Positions 8,627 to 18,010 of a DNA stretch of 64,000 nt are shown in pieces. The notes beneath the pieces are model-generated. The model did no database searches and had not been told where the DNA came from. It saw only the letters and a program-made list of their open reading frames with translations. The position numbers and the translations under genes were made by a program. Every line of letters begins with the position of its first letter. Position 1 is the stretch's first letter. The stretch comes from Mangrovimonas xylaniphaga. GTDB lineage: Bacteria > Bacteroidota > Bacteroidia > Flavobacteriales > Flavobacteriaceae. Where the stretch lies: positions 1,674,001-1,738,000 of the forward strand of contig NZ_LBIP01000013.1 of the NCBI RefSeq assembly GCF_001280435.1, read 5' to 3'.

Positions 8627-9268
8627 TTATTTTCTTCCAAAATCTGCTGGAATTTCACCCCAAGCTTTGGTTTCCCATTTAACAATGGTGGTGGTATAGT
8701 CGTTATTTTTTAGCCAACTTACAGCGCGGTCTACAAGTTCAAAAAGTGCCTTGTTTTTCTCATTGCGAGGAAGCTTGGTATTGCATGTTTTTTTCTTTAC
8801 CCAGCTCATGGCGGTTTTGGAATCGGTGTAGATAATGCGGTTACTATTGTTTTTTTTGAGCATTGCCAAGCCGTGTACAATGGCAAGAAACTCACCAATA
8901 TTATTGGTGCCTTCAGGGAAGGGGCCTTGAATGAAGAGTTGTTTTTTGGTCTTGGTGTCCACGCCGCGGTATTCCATAATGCCTGGGTTGCCACTTGAGG
9001 CAGCATCCACCGAAATGGAATTGTAATTTGGTTGTCCTATCTTTTGGAGTTCTGCAGGAGAAAGTGTGCTTTTAAAGGTTTTGGGCTGTCCGATAAAATC
9101 TTTGTAATTCCCTTTGAAGGCAGCTTTTGCGGCCTCAAAAGTGGGGAAAGATTTATACAAAGCTCCTTGATAATCCTTTATCTGGGCTTTACAGTCATTC
9201 CAATTGTCGAACACACCGGTGTTATGGCCTTTCCAAACGGTGTAGTATTTTTGCTTTTTCTTGGCCAT
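8627..9268 (-). CDS. rnhA: Ribonuclease HI with N-terminal viroplasmin-like domain
   Basis: It cuts the RNA strand of RNA-DNA hybrids, such as replication primers and R-loops. Residues 1 to about 55 (KYYTVWKGHNTGVFDNW) form the small hybrid-binding domain also found in eukaryotic RNase H1 and caulimovirus viroplasmin. The catalytic domain follows, with acidic residues in SVDAASSGNPG, NNIGEFLA, YTDSKTA and the final IPADFGRK. At 213 residues it is the common form in this phylum. It sits between purN and the pfkB-like gene on the same strand with gaps under 70 bases. Start ATG at 9266-9268. Confidence 0.9.
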   Translation of the reverse strand: MAKKKQKYYTVWKGHNTGVFDNWNDCKAQIKDYQGALYKSFPTFEAAKAAFKGNYKDFIGQPKTFKSTLSPAELQKIGQPNYNSISVDAASSGNPGIMEYRGVDTKTKKQLFIQGPFPEGTNNIGEFLAIVHGLAMLKKNNSNRIIYTDSKTAMSWVKKKTCNTKLPRNEKNKALFELVDRAVSWLKNNDYTTTIVKWETKAWGEIPADFGRK

Positions 9269-9336
9269 TTATACCTTAATATATAGGAGTAAATTTTAGT
9301 AGTGGTAAACTTTGTCTCTTTTAAGAGAGAAAACAG

Positions 9337-9915
9337 TTATTTTAAATGTTCTTCGGTTAGGAGTTTTTCAACTACAACAGGAAAATGTTTCATCTCCAAA
9401 TCGTGAATTTTTTTGGCAACATCATTTGCATTATCCAAAGTATCAACAAAACAACTGTCTTGGAAAATGATGGCTCCTTCGTCATAGTTTTCATTAACGT
9501 AGTGGATTGTGATTCCTGTTTGTAGTTCTTTGTTGGCTACAACCGCTTCGTGCACATGCATGCCATACATGCCTTTTCCTCCATATTTAGGTAGTAGGGC
9601 GGGATGGATGTTGATGACTTTGTTTGGGAACTCATGTAGGATATTTTCGGGGAATTTCCATAAAAAGCCTGCCAACACAATCAAGTCTGGTTTGGAGGCT
9701 TTGAGAATATTTAAAACATCATCCGTTTTATAAAGGGAAACTCTGTTGAACGAAAGGGCGCTCACTTCTAGTTTTTTGCAACGATCCAAGACTGTGGCTT
9801 GCGGATTGTTGGTCAGAACTTGAACTACCGAAGCTGTTTTTGATTTCGAAAAATACTTGATTAAATTCTCGGCATTGCTACCACTGCCCGATGCAAATAT
9901 GACAATACGTTTCAT
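9337..9915 (-). CDS. purN: Phosphoribosylglycinamide formyltransferase
   Basis: Third step of purine synthesis: it transfers formyl from 10-formyltetrahydrofolate to GAR. The 192-residue length is normal. Visible motifs are FASGSGSNAENLI at the N-terminus (phosphate binding), VINIHPALLPKYGGKG with the Asn and His of the active site, and NYDEGAIIFQ with the catalytic Asp. It leads the purN-rnhA-pfkB run on the minus strand and is divergent from acpP, the standard order in flavobacteria. Confidence 0.95.
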   Translation of the reverse strand: MKRIVIFASGSGSNAENLIKYFSKSKTASVVQVLTNNPQATVLDRCKKLEVSALSFNRVSLYKTDDVLNILKASKPDLIVLAGFLWKFPENILHEFPNKVINIHPALLPKYGGKGMYGMHVHEAVVANKELQTGITIHYVNENYDEGAIIFQDSCFVDTLDNANDVAKKIHDLEMKHFPVVVEKLLTEEHLK

Positions 9916-10150
9916 GTTTCAGTCTTCTATTTTGGATATTACGTTGAAAATAACAGTAGGGTTGCGCGCGCTTCCTTAGGTATTGGTGTTTCGTTCTTTA
10001 TAATGTTTTAACAGCGCCCCTAAAAACCTAAACAAAAAAAAGAATAATATTTCACAATAAGAAGCGTAAAATGAAAATACTTAGATGAGAATTTAGTAAT
10101 TTTAGAAACACATTTTTAAAGTAAAGGTGTGTTATAAGAATAAAGTTTTT

Positions 10151-10158
10151 TATTTTTG
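10151..10158 (+). promoter_or_regulatory. Probable -7 element for acpP
   Basis: TATTTTTG matches TAnnTTTG exactly, about 31 bases before the acpP start codon. The -33 position holds only a weak GTG. The divergent 273-base gap (9916-10188) otherwise shows no gene. Confidence 0.5.
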
Positions 10159-10188
10159 CCAACTAATTAAAACTTAAAATTAAAGATT

Positions 10189-10422
10189 ATGTCAGACATT
10201 GCATCAAGAGTAAAAGCGATTATCGTAGACAAATTAGGTGTTGATGAAAACGAAGTGGTAGCTGAAGCAAGCTTCACTAACGATTTAGGCGCAGATTCAT
10301 TGGACACTGTAGAATTAATTATGGAGTTCGAAAAAGAATTCGATATTCAAATTCCAGACGATCAAGCTGAGAACATTGCAACAGTTGGTCAAGCTATTTC
10401 GTACATAGAAGAAGCAAAATAA
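10189..10422 (+). CDS. acpP: Acyl carrier protein
   Basis: The 77-residue carrier of growing fatty acyl chains. Ser37 in [10 protein letters not shown] takes the phosphopantetheine arm, and the acidic helix II follows. Directly upstream of fabF (13-base gap), so both belong to one fatty-acid synthesis transcript. Start is fixed by the full match from [12 protein letters not shown]. Confidence 0.97.
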   Translation: MSDIASRVKAIIVDKLGVDENEVVAEASFTNDLGADSLDTVELIMEFEKEFDIQIPDDQAENIATVGQAISYIEEAK

Positions 10423-10435
10423 TTAAAAACAATTT

Positions 10436-11686
10436 ATGGAATTAAGGCGAGTAGTAGTTACAGGTCTGGGTGCTTTGACCCCTATAGGTAATACCAAGGA
10501 TGAATATTGGGAAGGCCTTGTGAGTGGAAAAAGCGGTGCAGCACCTTTAACATATTTTGATGCTGAAAAATTCAAAACCAAATTTGCTTGCGAGTTAAAA
10601 AACTTCAACGCTACCGATTTTATCGATAGAAAAGAGGCTCGTAAAATGGACCGTTTTACCCAATATGCAATGGTAGCTTCAGACGAGGCAATCGCCGATG
10701 CAAAATTGGATTTGGACGCCATTAACAAATTACGTGTAGGAGTTATTTGGGGAGCAGGAATTGGAGGTTTGGAGACCTTTCAGGATGAAGTGCTAAACTT
10801 TGCTTCTGGAGACGGTACCCCAAGGTTTAATCCGTTCTTTATTCCTAAAATGATTGCAGACATTGCACCTGGTAACATTTCCATCAAAAATGGATTTATG
10901 GGACCAAACTACACAACGGTTTCTGCCTGTGCCTCTTCTGCAAACGCTATGATCGATGCTTTAAACTATATTAGATTGGGGCATTGTGATGTAGTAGTAA
11001 CAGGAGGAAGCGAAGCGGCCGTAACCATTGCAGGTATGGGAGGATTTAACGCCATGCATGCCTTGTCCACAAGAAACGAGAGTCCGGAAACGGCCTCAAG
11101 GCCTTTTGATGCCACCAGAGATGGTTTTGTTTTAGGAGAAGGAGCAGGTGCTATTATCCTTGAAGAATATGAGCATGCCAAAGCAAGAGGCGCCAAAATA
11201 TATGCCGAAGTTTTAGGAGGCGGGTTGTCATCAGATGCCTATCATATGACAGCGCCACATCCAGACGGTATTGGTGTAATTGCAGTAATGAAAAATTGTT
11301 TGGAGAATGCAGGAATTGCTCCTGAAGAAGTTGATCATATCAACACTCACGGAACATCAACGCCTTTAGGGGATGTTGCGGAGCTTAAGGCAATTTCTGA
11401 GGTTTTTGGTGATCATGCCAAAAACATCAATATCAATTCTACCAAATCTATGACAGGTCACTTATTGGGAGCTGCTGGAGCTATTGAAGCAATTGCTTCT
11501 ATTTTAGCGATGGAGCACGGTATTGTACCGCCAACGATCAATCATGAGGTTGTAGATGAAAATATTGACCCATCATTGAATTTAACATTGAACAAAGCTC
11601 AAAAGCGCGACATTAAGGTTGCCATGAGCAATACCTTTGGCTTTGGAGGACACAATGCTTGTGTCTTATTCAAAAAATTAGATTAA
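10436..11686 (+). CDS. fabF: Beta-ketoacyl-ACP synthase II
   Basis: The condensing enzyme that extends acyl-ACP with malonyl-ACP. It shows the Cys-His-His triad at Cys165 (TVSACASSANAM), His305 (NTHGTSTPLGD) and His342 (TGHLLGAAGA), and the GFGGHN motif at the C-terminus. 416 residues, the usual length. It sits between acpP and rnc in one operon; the rnc start follows seven bases after its stop. Confidence 0.97.
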   Translation: MELRRVVVTGLGALTPIGNTKDEYWEGLVSGKSGAAPLTYFDAEKFKTKFACELKNFNATDFIDRKEARKMDRFTQYAMVASDEAIADAKLDLDAINKLRVGVIWGAGIGGLETFQDEVLNFASGDGTPRFNPFFIPKMIADIAPGNISIKNGFMGPNYTTVSACASSANAMIDALNYIRLGHCDVVVTGGSEAAVTIAGMGGFNAMHALSTRNESPETASRPFDATRDGFVLGEGAGAIILEEYEHAKARGAKIYAEVLGGGLSSDAYHMTAPHPDGIGVIAVMKNCLENAGIAPEEVDHINTHGTSTPLGDVAELKAISEVFGDHAKNININSTKSMTGHLLGAAGAIEAIASILAMEHGIVPPTINHEVVDENIDPSLNLTLNKAQKRDIKVAMSNTFGFGGHNACVLFKKLD

Positions 11687-11693
11687 TTCCCGA

Positions 11694-12440
11694 ATGAATT
11701 ACATTCGTAACATATTAAATTCCCGTTCTAAAAATGACGGGAATTTTTTTTTACAACTGAAAAGTATTCTAGGGTTTAGGCCAAAGGATAAAAGCTTGTA
11801 TGTTAAGGCGTTTACCCATCGTTCCATGAATTTAAGGGACAAAAAGGGGAACCCTATCAATTATGAGCGTTTGGAGTTTGTAGGGGACGCTATGTTGAGT
11901 GCGGTTGTAGCATCTTATCTGTTTAGTGAAGTGCCACAAGGAGATGAGGGCTATCTTACCAAAATGCGTTCTAAGGTGGTAAGCCGAGAACATTTAAATG
12001 AGCTTGGGAAGGAACTTAAGCTTATTGATTTGGTGGAGAGTAAGATTGCAAAGTCTAACTTTGGGAACAATATTCATGGAAACCTTTTTGAAGCCTTGGT
12101 TGGGGCCATCTTTTTAGATCGCGGATATAAGTATTGTGAACGCTTTATTTATGACCGTGTCATCAATCCGCATGTAGATATTGAAACATTAGAAGGAAAG
12201 GTTATCAGCTATAAAAGTTTGTTGATTGAATGGTGCCAAAAGGAGAAGAAAACCTTCGATTACAATGTTTACGAAGATACAGGCAACGATAACCTAAAAC
12301 ACTTTTCGGTGAAGTTGTCAATAGACAATAAGGTTGTGGCAAAGGCAAGGGCCACATCCAAGAAAAAGGCTGAGGAAAAAGCTTCCAAAAGAGCCTTCTT
12401 TGCCTATCAAAATAAAATCACAAAGTTTTTTAACGAATAG
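11694..12440 (+). CDS. rnc: Ribonuclease III
   Basis: Cuts double-stranded RNA, notably rRNA precursors. The signature ERLEFVGDAML (residues about 57-67) holds metal ligands; a second acidic motif is in NLFEALVGAIFLDRG. A dsRNA-binding domain fills the last 70 residues, ending in a KKKAEEKASKRA helix. 248 residues with about 25 extra at the N-terminus. Part of the acpP-fabF-rnc run. Confidence 0.95.
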   Translation: MNYIRNILNSRSKNDGNFFLQLKSILGFRPKDKSLYVKAFTHRSMNLRDKKGNPINYERLEFVGDAMLSAVVASYLFSEVPQGDEGYLTKMRSKVVSREHLNELGKELKLIDLVESKIAKSNFGNNIHGNLFEALVGAIFLDRGYKYCERFIYDRVINPHVDIETLEGKVISYKSLLIEWCQKEKKTFDYNVYEDTGNDNLKHFSVKLSIDNKVVAKARATSKKKAEEKASKRAFFAYQNKITKFFNE

Positions 12441-12569
12441 CCACAATATTGCAATAAATTATAATTAACTATAACGTTTTCGTTGGGTTTCGAAAGAAGA
12501 TTAACGGAAACTTCATTTTTAAATTATTTTAATATAGTATATTTACACCATCAATATTTTGATGGGAGC

Positions 12570-13049
12570 ATGGCTTTGCATAAATTACTTGTTGACGATT
12601 TTTATGATGCCTCTTTTTCACTTTTAGCCATTCATTGTAGGTTGGAAGATTACAGATTGGCTTACCTGCTGAATTCCTACTTAGATATCAAATTGAAGCG
12701 TAAACCCCAAGATTTGGATTATAAATATTTTGCGGCTACTTACGCTATATATGAGTGGGATAATGAAAAGAAGTACATCACTTGGAATTTAATTTCCAAT
12801 GTATGTAAAAAGGAAGAAGACAGTTTGCAAAGCTCCGGATCACTTTTTGATGTTCAGGAAAAGGTGTTGAAGACCTATAATTTGATCCCCGAACTGAAAA
12901 ATGTTGATTATTTAGTGAAGATCACAGACGAGAATGAACAGTTTAATGAAAAGCTGGTCCTCGATAAAATACAGTCTATACCACAGGTCATTACGGCTTA
13001 TAGTGTAGATACAGAACAATTGAAATCTAAAGATTATTTAATTTTTTAA
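12570..13049 (+). CDS. IPExxxVDY family protein, function unknown
   Basis: A small cytoplasmic protein of about 159 residues with the name-giving motif in LIPELKNVDYLVKI near residue 120. The family is confined to Bacteroidota and typically lies between rnc and pyk, as here; its role is not known. The open frame begins further upstream at a TTG (12483), but the ATG at 12570 gives the usual N-terminus MALHKLLVDDFYDASFSLLAIH. It ends three bases before pyk, so the two are surely cotranscribed. Confidence 0.85.
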   Translation: MALHKLLVDDFYDASFSLLAIHCRLEDYRLAYLLNSYLDIKLKRKPQDLDYKYFAATYAIYEWDNEKKYITWNLISNVCKKEEDSLQSSGSLFDVQEKVLKTYNLIPELKNVDYLVKITDENEQFNEKLVLDKIQSIPQVITAYSVDTEQLKSKDYLIF

Positions 13050-13052
13050 TTA

Positions 13053-14498
13053 ATGCAACAAAGAAAGAAAACTAAAATAGTTGCCACTTTAGGCCCTGCA
13101 ACCAGTACTAAGGAAGTATTGAAAGGCATGATGGAAGAAGGTGTTAACGTGTTCCGAATTAACTTTTCTCACGCCGATTATAGTGATGTGGCAGAACGCA
13201 TCAAAATGATCCGAGAGCTGAATGAAGAATTTGGGTTCAACACGGCCATATTGGCGGATCTTCAAGGGCCAAAACTTCGCGTTGGGGTTATGAAAGGGGA
13301 AGTGGTAGTGAATGAAGGAGACGAGATCATTTTTGCTACTGGAGAGCGCTTTGAAGGGACCAAAGAGCGTGTTTACATGACTTATGAAAAGTTCCCTAAA
13401 GATGCCAAACCAGGAGAGCGTATTTTGCTGGATGACGGAAAATTGATCTTTGAAGTTGTATCAACAAATAACGAAACGGAAGTTAAGGCTAGAGTAATTC
13501 AAGGAGGACCTTTAAAGTCTAAAAAAGGAGTTAACCTTCCAAATACAAACATCTCTCAGCCTGCATTAACCGAAAAGGATATTGAAGATGCTATTTTTGC
13601 CATTGGTCAAAAGGTAGATTGGATTGCCTTGTCTTTTGTGCGTCATGCAGAGGATTTAATGCAATTGCAGGAATTGATCAAGGAGCATAGCGATGAAAAA
13701 ATTCCAATCGTAGCGAAGATTGAAAAGCCTGAAGCGGTAGAAAATATCGATAAGATTGTAGCTTACTGTGACGGTTTAATGGTAGCTCGTGGAGATTTAG
13801 GGGTGGAAGTTCCTGCTCAGGAAGTGCCTTTAATTCAAAAGCAATTGGTATTACGTGCCAAAAAGGCTAGAATACCGGTAATTATTGCTACGCAGATGAT
13901 GGAAACAATGATTTCCAGTTTAACGCCAACACGTGCCGAGGTAAATGACGTTGCTAACTCTGTAATGGACGGTGCCGATGCGGTAATGCTTTCTGGAGAA
14001 ACCTCTGTTGGATCTTATCCTGTACAGGTAATTAGAACAATGTCTAACATTATTCGTAGTGTGGAAGATTCTCACTTAATCCAAGTGCCACAATCGCCTC
14101 CGCACATTCGTACAAAGCGATATATTACTAAGTCCATTTGTTACCACGCTGCCAATATGGCTAATGAAATCAATGCCAAAGCTATTTCTACTTTGACAAA
14201 CAGTGGTTATACAGCATTCCAGATTTCGGCATGGAGACCAAAGTCGCACATCTTGGTATTTACTTCTAACAAGCGTATTTTAACCCAACTTAGTTTACTT
14301 TGGGGTGTAAATGCATTCTATTATGACAGGTTTGTAAGTACTGATGAAACCATCGAAGATGTTAACGCCATTGCTTGTGAAAAGGGTTATTTAACAGAAG
14401 GTGATATGTTGGTGAGTTTGGCTGCTATGCCTATTCAGGAGAAAGGTATGGTAAATACGTTAAGGGTGACCGAAATTACAAGTTGTAATATTAAATAA
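13053..14498 (+). CDS. pyk: Pyruvate kinase
   Basis: Last step of glycolysis: PEP plus ADP to pyruvate plus ATP. The family signature with the active-site lysine reads IVAKIEKPEAVENIDKIV; metal and phosphate-binding parts are FRINFSHADYSDV, MVARGDLGVEVP and the helix TQMMETMI. 481 residues, normal. It ends the operon that starts at acpP and has a strong terminator downstream. Start MQQRKKTKIVATLGPATS is set by the short gap to the preceding gene. Confidence 0.97.
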   Translation: MQQRKKTKIVATLGPATSTKEVLKGMMEEGVNVFRINFSHADYSDVAERIKMIRELNEEFGFNTAILADLQGPKLRVGVMKGEVVVNEGDEIIFATGERFEGTKERVYMTYEKFPKDAKPGERILLDDGKLIFEVVSTNNETEVKARVIQGGPLKSKKGVNLPNTNISQPALTEKDIEDAIFAIGQKVDWIALSFVRHAEDLMQLQELIKEHSDEKIPIVAKIEKPEAVENIDKIVAYCDGLMVARGDLGVEVPAQEVPLIQKQLVLRAKKARIPVIIATQMMETMISSLTPTRAEVNDVANSVMDGADAVMLSGETSVGSYPVQVIRTMSNIIRSVEDSHLIQVPQSPPHIRTKRYITKSICYHAANMANEINAKAISTLTNSGYTAFQISAWRPKSHILVFTSNKRILTQLSLLWGVNAFYYDRFVSTDETIEDVNAIACEKGYLTEGDMLVSLAAMPIQEKGMVNTLRVTEITSCNIK

Positions 14499-14523
14499 AA
14501 CATTGGTCAAAAATTGATCAAAA

Positions 14524-14559
14524 AGGCGTCTTGAAACTATCGAGACGCCTTTCTTTTTA
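14524..14559 (+). terminator. Intrinsic terminator after pyk
   Basis: AGGCGTCT pairs with AGACGCCT across an 11-base loop, followed by TTCTTTTT. It lies between the convergent pyk and aceA genes. An upstream A-run could help termination from the other side, but the evidence is better for pyk. Confidence 0.75.
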
Positions 14560-14582
14560 TGTGAAATGTGTAAATTGAAAAA

Positions 14583-16214
14583 CTATGCTGTCAAAGGGAG
14601 TTTCTTAATAGCTTTATTTTCATTCTTATTATTTTCAAATTGATGAGAAGTGTTTTTCTTGCCGCTCGCTTTTAAGGCTTGTTCGCCAGAAAAGAACGTC
14701 TTATGGTCATCACCGAGGTCCGAACCTGCCATTCTTTGGTGCTTTACGCAGGAAACGCCTTTTCGAATTTCTTGTCGCTGCACTTTTTTAACGTAAGCCA
14801 ACATGCCATCTTCTCCAAAATAGTTTTCAGATAAATCATTCATATGGAGAGCTGTGGTGTGGTAAGTTGGAAGTGTAATTAAATGGTGAAAACCCCCCGC
14901 CTCATTCGAAGCATCTTTTTGAAACGATCTTATTTTATCATCTGCTATATTAGATAGTTCTGAGTTATCATATTTTATATCCATTAAATTATCCTTGTCA
15001 TAAAAGGACATATCTTTTCCAGATGAAAGCATTTCTTCGTACGCCTGCTTCCTAAAATTCAAGGTCCAATTAAATGAAGGAGAATTGTTATAAACCAATT
15101 TGGCATTAGGAACAACAGCTTTTACTCGGTTAACCATGTGCGCAATTTGTTTCAGGTTTGGTGTTGGGGTTTCAATCCAAAGTAAATCCGCTCCATTTTG
15201 CAAGCTGGTAATGCAATCTAAAACTACCCTGTCAATATTGGTATGTTCTCTGAATTTATAAAGCCCATTTGGAAGCCTAACAGGTTTTACTAGTTTACCG
15301 TCGCGTTTAAAGAGCACATCATCTTCTTTGGCGTTAATAATACTAGTTTCTTCAGCTTGAATAAAGGCTAGATATTGCGAAGCTAAATCACCTGGCTCTT
15401 TGCTAACCGGTAGTTTTTGAGTGAGACCTGCACCTTCTGAATCTGTTCTTGCCACAATAATGCCATCTTCAACACCTAATTCAAGGAACGCATACCTCAC
15501 GGCATTAAGTTTGGCTATAAAATCTTCATGAGGAACAGTAACTTTACCATCTTGGTGGCCGCATTGTTTGGCATCTGATACTTGGTTCTCAATTTGAATA
15601 GCGCAAGCACCAGCTTGGATCATTTGTTTGGCCAAAAGGTAAGTGGCTTCTTCATTTCCAAAACCTGCATCGATATCGGCAATGATAGGGACGATGTGTG
15701 TTTCAAAATTATCAATTTGTTCTTGGACATCTTCCCCGTTTTCCAATCTTCTAAACAAATCATTAAGCTCTATGGCATCCGCTTGACGTAAAAACTGATA
15801 GATTTCATGAATCAATTTTGGCACTGCTGTTTTTTCATGCATGGATTGGTCTGGCAATGGTCCAAACTCTGAGCGCAAAGCGGCTACCATCCAGCCCGAT
15901 AGATAAAGGTATTTCTTGTTAGTGGTTTTATGGTGTTTCTTGATGGCGATCATTTTTTGCTGGGCGACAAAACCGTGCCAACAGCCAAGGGACTGAGTGT
16001 AATTTGAAGAATCGGCGTCGTATTCTGCCATGTCCTTTCTCATAATGCTAGCCGTGTATTTAGCTATGTCCAAACCTGTTTTAAAAGGATTTTGCGCAAT
16101 CATTCTAGCAGCATTTTCTGAGCTAATTGATTTCCAGGATTCACCGTATTTTTCTTTCAGATTTTGTACGGTCTGTAAGGCCGAGCAGTAATTGCTTTGT
16201 TGTAGATTTTTCAT
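14583..16214 (-). CDS. aceA: Isocitrate lyase
   Basis: Splits isocitrate to glyoxylate and succinate, the first step of the glyoxylate shunt used for growth on acetate or fatty acids. The catalytic motif KQCGH is at residues 216-220 with Cys218 as the acid; another signature is IIADIDAGFGNEEATYLL. It has 543 residues, the longer form rather than the 434 of E. coli. Lies 72 bases downstream of aceB on the same strand, with no terminator between, so aceB-aceA is one operon. Confidence 0.95.
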   Translation of the reverse strand: MKNLQQSNYCSALQTVQNLKEKYGESWKSISSENAARMIAQNPFKTGLDIAKYTASIMRKDMAEYDADSSNYTQSLGCWHGFVAQQKMIAIKKHHKTTNKKYLYLSGWMVAALRSEFGPLPDQSMHEKTAVPKLIHEIYQFLRQADAIELNDLFRRLENGEDVQEQIDNFETHIVPIIADIDAGFGNEEATYLLAKQMIQAGACAIQIENQVSDAKQCGHQDGKVTVPHEDFIAKLNAVRYAFLELGVEDGIIVARTDSEGAGLTQKLPVSKEPGDLASQYLAFIQAEETSIINAKEDDVLFKRDGKLVKPVRLPNGLYKFREHTNIDRVVLDCITSLQNGADLLWIETPTPNLKQIAHMVNRVKAVVPNAKLVYNNSPSFNWTLNFRKQAYEEMLSSGKDMSFYDKDNLMDIKYDNSELSNIADDKIRSFQKDASNEAGGFHHLITLPTYHTTALHMNDLSENYFGEDGMLAYVKKVQRQEIRKGVSCVKHQRMAGSDLGDDHKTFFSGEQALKASGKKNTSHQFENNKNENKAIKKLPLTA

Positions 16215-16286
16215 AATTTTGTGATACGTTATTTTTATTAATAATTAGATCCTGTTGATTGTTGCCGCAATCGCAGGATTGTTTTT

Positions 16287-17885
16287 TTATAGGTACTTGT
16301 ATGCAGGAATCGTTAAAAATTCTTCAAATTCTTCAGAAAGTACCAAGCCGTTGAATAGGCTAATGGCTTGTTTAAGCTTCGAATCTTTAATATTACTTCC
16401 GCTTAGTTCTGTGATGATTTTTTCTACTTCATCATCAAATATTTCTGAATAAAGGTTTTTTGAAAAGGCTCTTCCGTCTTCAAGGATTACTTCGTTTTTA
16501 AGCCATTGCCAAACCTGGGTTCTCGATATTTCTGCAGTGGCCGCATCTTCCATTAGATGGTAGAGTGCCACGGCTCCGTAACCTCGTAACCATGCTTCTA
16601 AATATAGTATGCCAACATTAATATTTTTTCGTATTCCAGCCTCTGTAACGGTACCTTGAGGCTGTGCAACCAAATCCATTTCTGTTATATTAACATCCTC
16701 TCTCTTTAAGTGTATTTGGTTAGGGGTAGACATATATTTGTCGAATTCGTCGATAGCAACGCGTACCAAATCAGGGTGTGCAACCCAAGTGCCATCATGC
16801 CCGTTTTTAGCTTCACGCTCCTTATCCTTTCGTACTTTTTCCAAAGCTAAATTGTTAGCTGTTGGGTTGTTTTTAATGGGGATTTGAGCAGCCATTCCAC
16901 CAATGGCATGAATGCCGCGTTTGTGGCAGCGCTGAATCACCAATTTAGAATAGGCCTCCATAAATGGGGTGGTCATGGTGACTTGATCTCTGTTTGGGAC
17001 ATTGAATTCAGTATGATTTCTGAATTTTTTGATATATGAAAATATGTAATCCCATCGGCCGCAATTGAGGCCTACAATATGGTCTTTTAGTTCGTATATA
17101 ATTTCATCCAATTGGAAACTAGCCGTGATTGTTTCAATTAAAACGGTGGCTTTAAATGTACCGTTGGGAATGTTAAGGTACTCTTGTGCAAACATAAATA
17201 CCTCGTTCCACCAACGAGCCTCAAGGTAATGCTCTAATTTTGGTAAATAGAAGTAGGGGGCAGTGTTGTTTTTTAGAAGTGTTTTCGCGTTATGAAAAAC
17301 GTACAGAACAAAATCCACTAAACTTGCGGAGACTTCAACATTGTTTAATAATAAGTGTCGTTCATTTAAATGTAGACCACGAGGTCTCACCAATAGTACA
17401 GCAGGATTGTCGTTTAGTGAATAGGTTTTACCTTTGGCATGGTCTATTAGGCTAATGGTTCTTTTATTGGCATCAATTAAGTTTTGTTGGCCTTGCATGC
17501 AGTTTTTCCAGGTTGGGGCATTACTGTCCTCAAAATCGGCCATAAAGGTTTTGGCTCCGGAGTTTAAGGCGTTAATAATCATTTTTCTGTCCACAGGTCC
17601 TGTAATTTCAACACGTCTATCTTGAAGATCAATTGGGATTTCTCCTGCGGTCCATTGGCTTTCTCTAATGGTTTTGGTTTCCTCAGGAAACTTTGGAAGG
17701 TCTCCTTTGTCAAACAGCTGCTGTTGTAGTTTTCGATCGTTAAGTAACTCCAGTCGCCTGGAATTAAATTGATCATGAAGCAGGGCAATAAACTTTAAGG
17801 CTTCCTTGGTTAAAATTTCAGGATAAAAGTTTTGAACGTTATTATCCAATTTGATTTTTGACGTTTTTAAAATTGTATTTTCCAT
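16287..17885 (-). CDS. aceB: Malate synthase A
   Basis: Condenses glyoxylate with acetyl-CoA to malate, completing the glyoxylate shunt. The family signature KDHIVGLNCGRWDYIFS is intact. 532 residues, typical of the A form. First gene of the aceB-aceA operon, divergent from a RamB-like regulator with 125 bases between start codons that hold operator-like sites, which points to control by that regulator. Confidence 0.96.
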   Translation of the reverse strand: MENTILKTSKIKLDNNVQNFYPEILTKEALKFIALLHDQFNSRRLELLNDRKLQQQLFDKGDLPKFPEETKTIRESQWTAGEIPIDLQDRRVEITGPVDRKMIINALNSGAKTFMADFEDSNAPTWKNCMQGQQNLIDANKRTISLIDHAKGKTYSLNDNPAVLLVRPRGLHLNERHLLLNNVEVSASLVDFVLYVFHNAKTLLKNNTAPYFYLPKLEHYLEARWWNEVFMFAQEYLNIPNGTFKATVLIETITASFQLDEIIYELKDHIVGLNCGRWDYIFSYIKKFRNHTEFNVPNRDQVTMTTPFMEAYSKLVIQRCHKRGIHAIGGMAAQIPIKNNPTANNLALEKVRKDKEREAKNGHDGTWVAHPDLVRVAIDEFDKYMSTPNQIHLKREDVNITEMDLVAQPQGTVTEAGIRKNINVGILYLEAWLRGYGAVALYHLMEDAATAEISRTQVWQWLKNEVILEDGRAFSKNLYSEIFDDEVEKIITELSGSNIKDSKLKQAISLFNGLVLSEEFEEFLTIPAYKYL

Positions 17886-17905
17886 GTTTTCAGAATTTTA
17901 CAATA

Positions 17906-17936
17906 CAATATTAGAATAAAGATTTTTAAAAAACAA
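17906..17936 (-). promoter_or_regulatory. Probable aceBA promoter
   Basis: On the minus strand TAATATTG (plus 17906-17913) is one mismatch from TAnnTTTG, and TTG (plus 17934-17936) lies 20 bases upstream at the -33 position. Confidence 0.5.
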
Positions 17937-17986
17937 GCGAACGTTCGCTAAAAATGTATTTTCGCTTTTTTCCTTTGATTCGCAAA
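17936..17986. promoter_or_regulatory. Candidate operator region for the aceBA/ramB-like divergon
   Basis: AGCGAACGTTCGCT at 17936-17949 is a perfect 14-bp palindrome that touches the aceB -33 element on its upstream side. Two further TTCGC copies follow at 17961-17965 and 17979-17983, the latter in ATTCGCAAA, at 17- to 18-base steps. RamB in corynebacteria binds sites containing TTTGCAAA next to aceA and aceB; the similarity is suggestive, not proof. Confidence 0.5.
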
Positions 17987-17992
17987 TTTTGT

Positions 17993-18000
17993 TATTTTTG
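17993..18000 (+). promoter_or_regulatory. Probable -7 element for the RamB-like regulator
   Basis: TATTTTTG matches TAnnTTTG exactly only ten bases before the ATG at 18011, so transcription would start within a few bases of the start codon, giving a very short or absent leader. Confidence 0.5.
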
Positions 18001-18010
18001 TTAATGTAGT

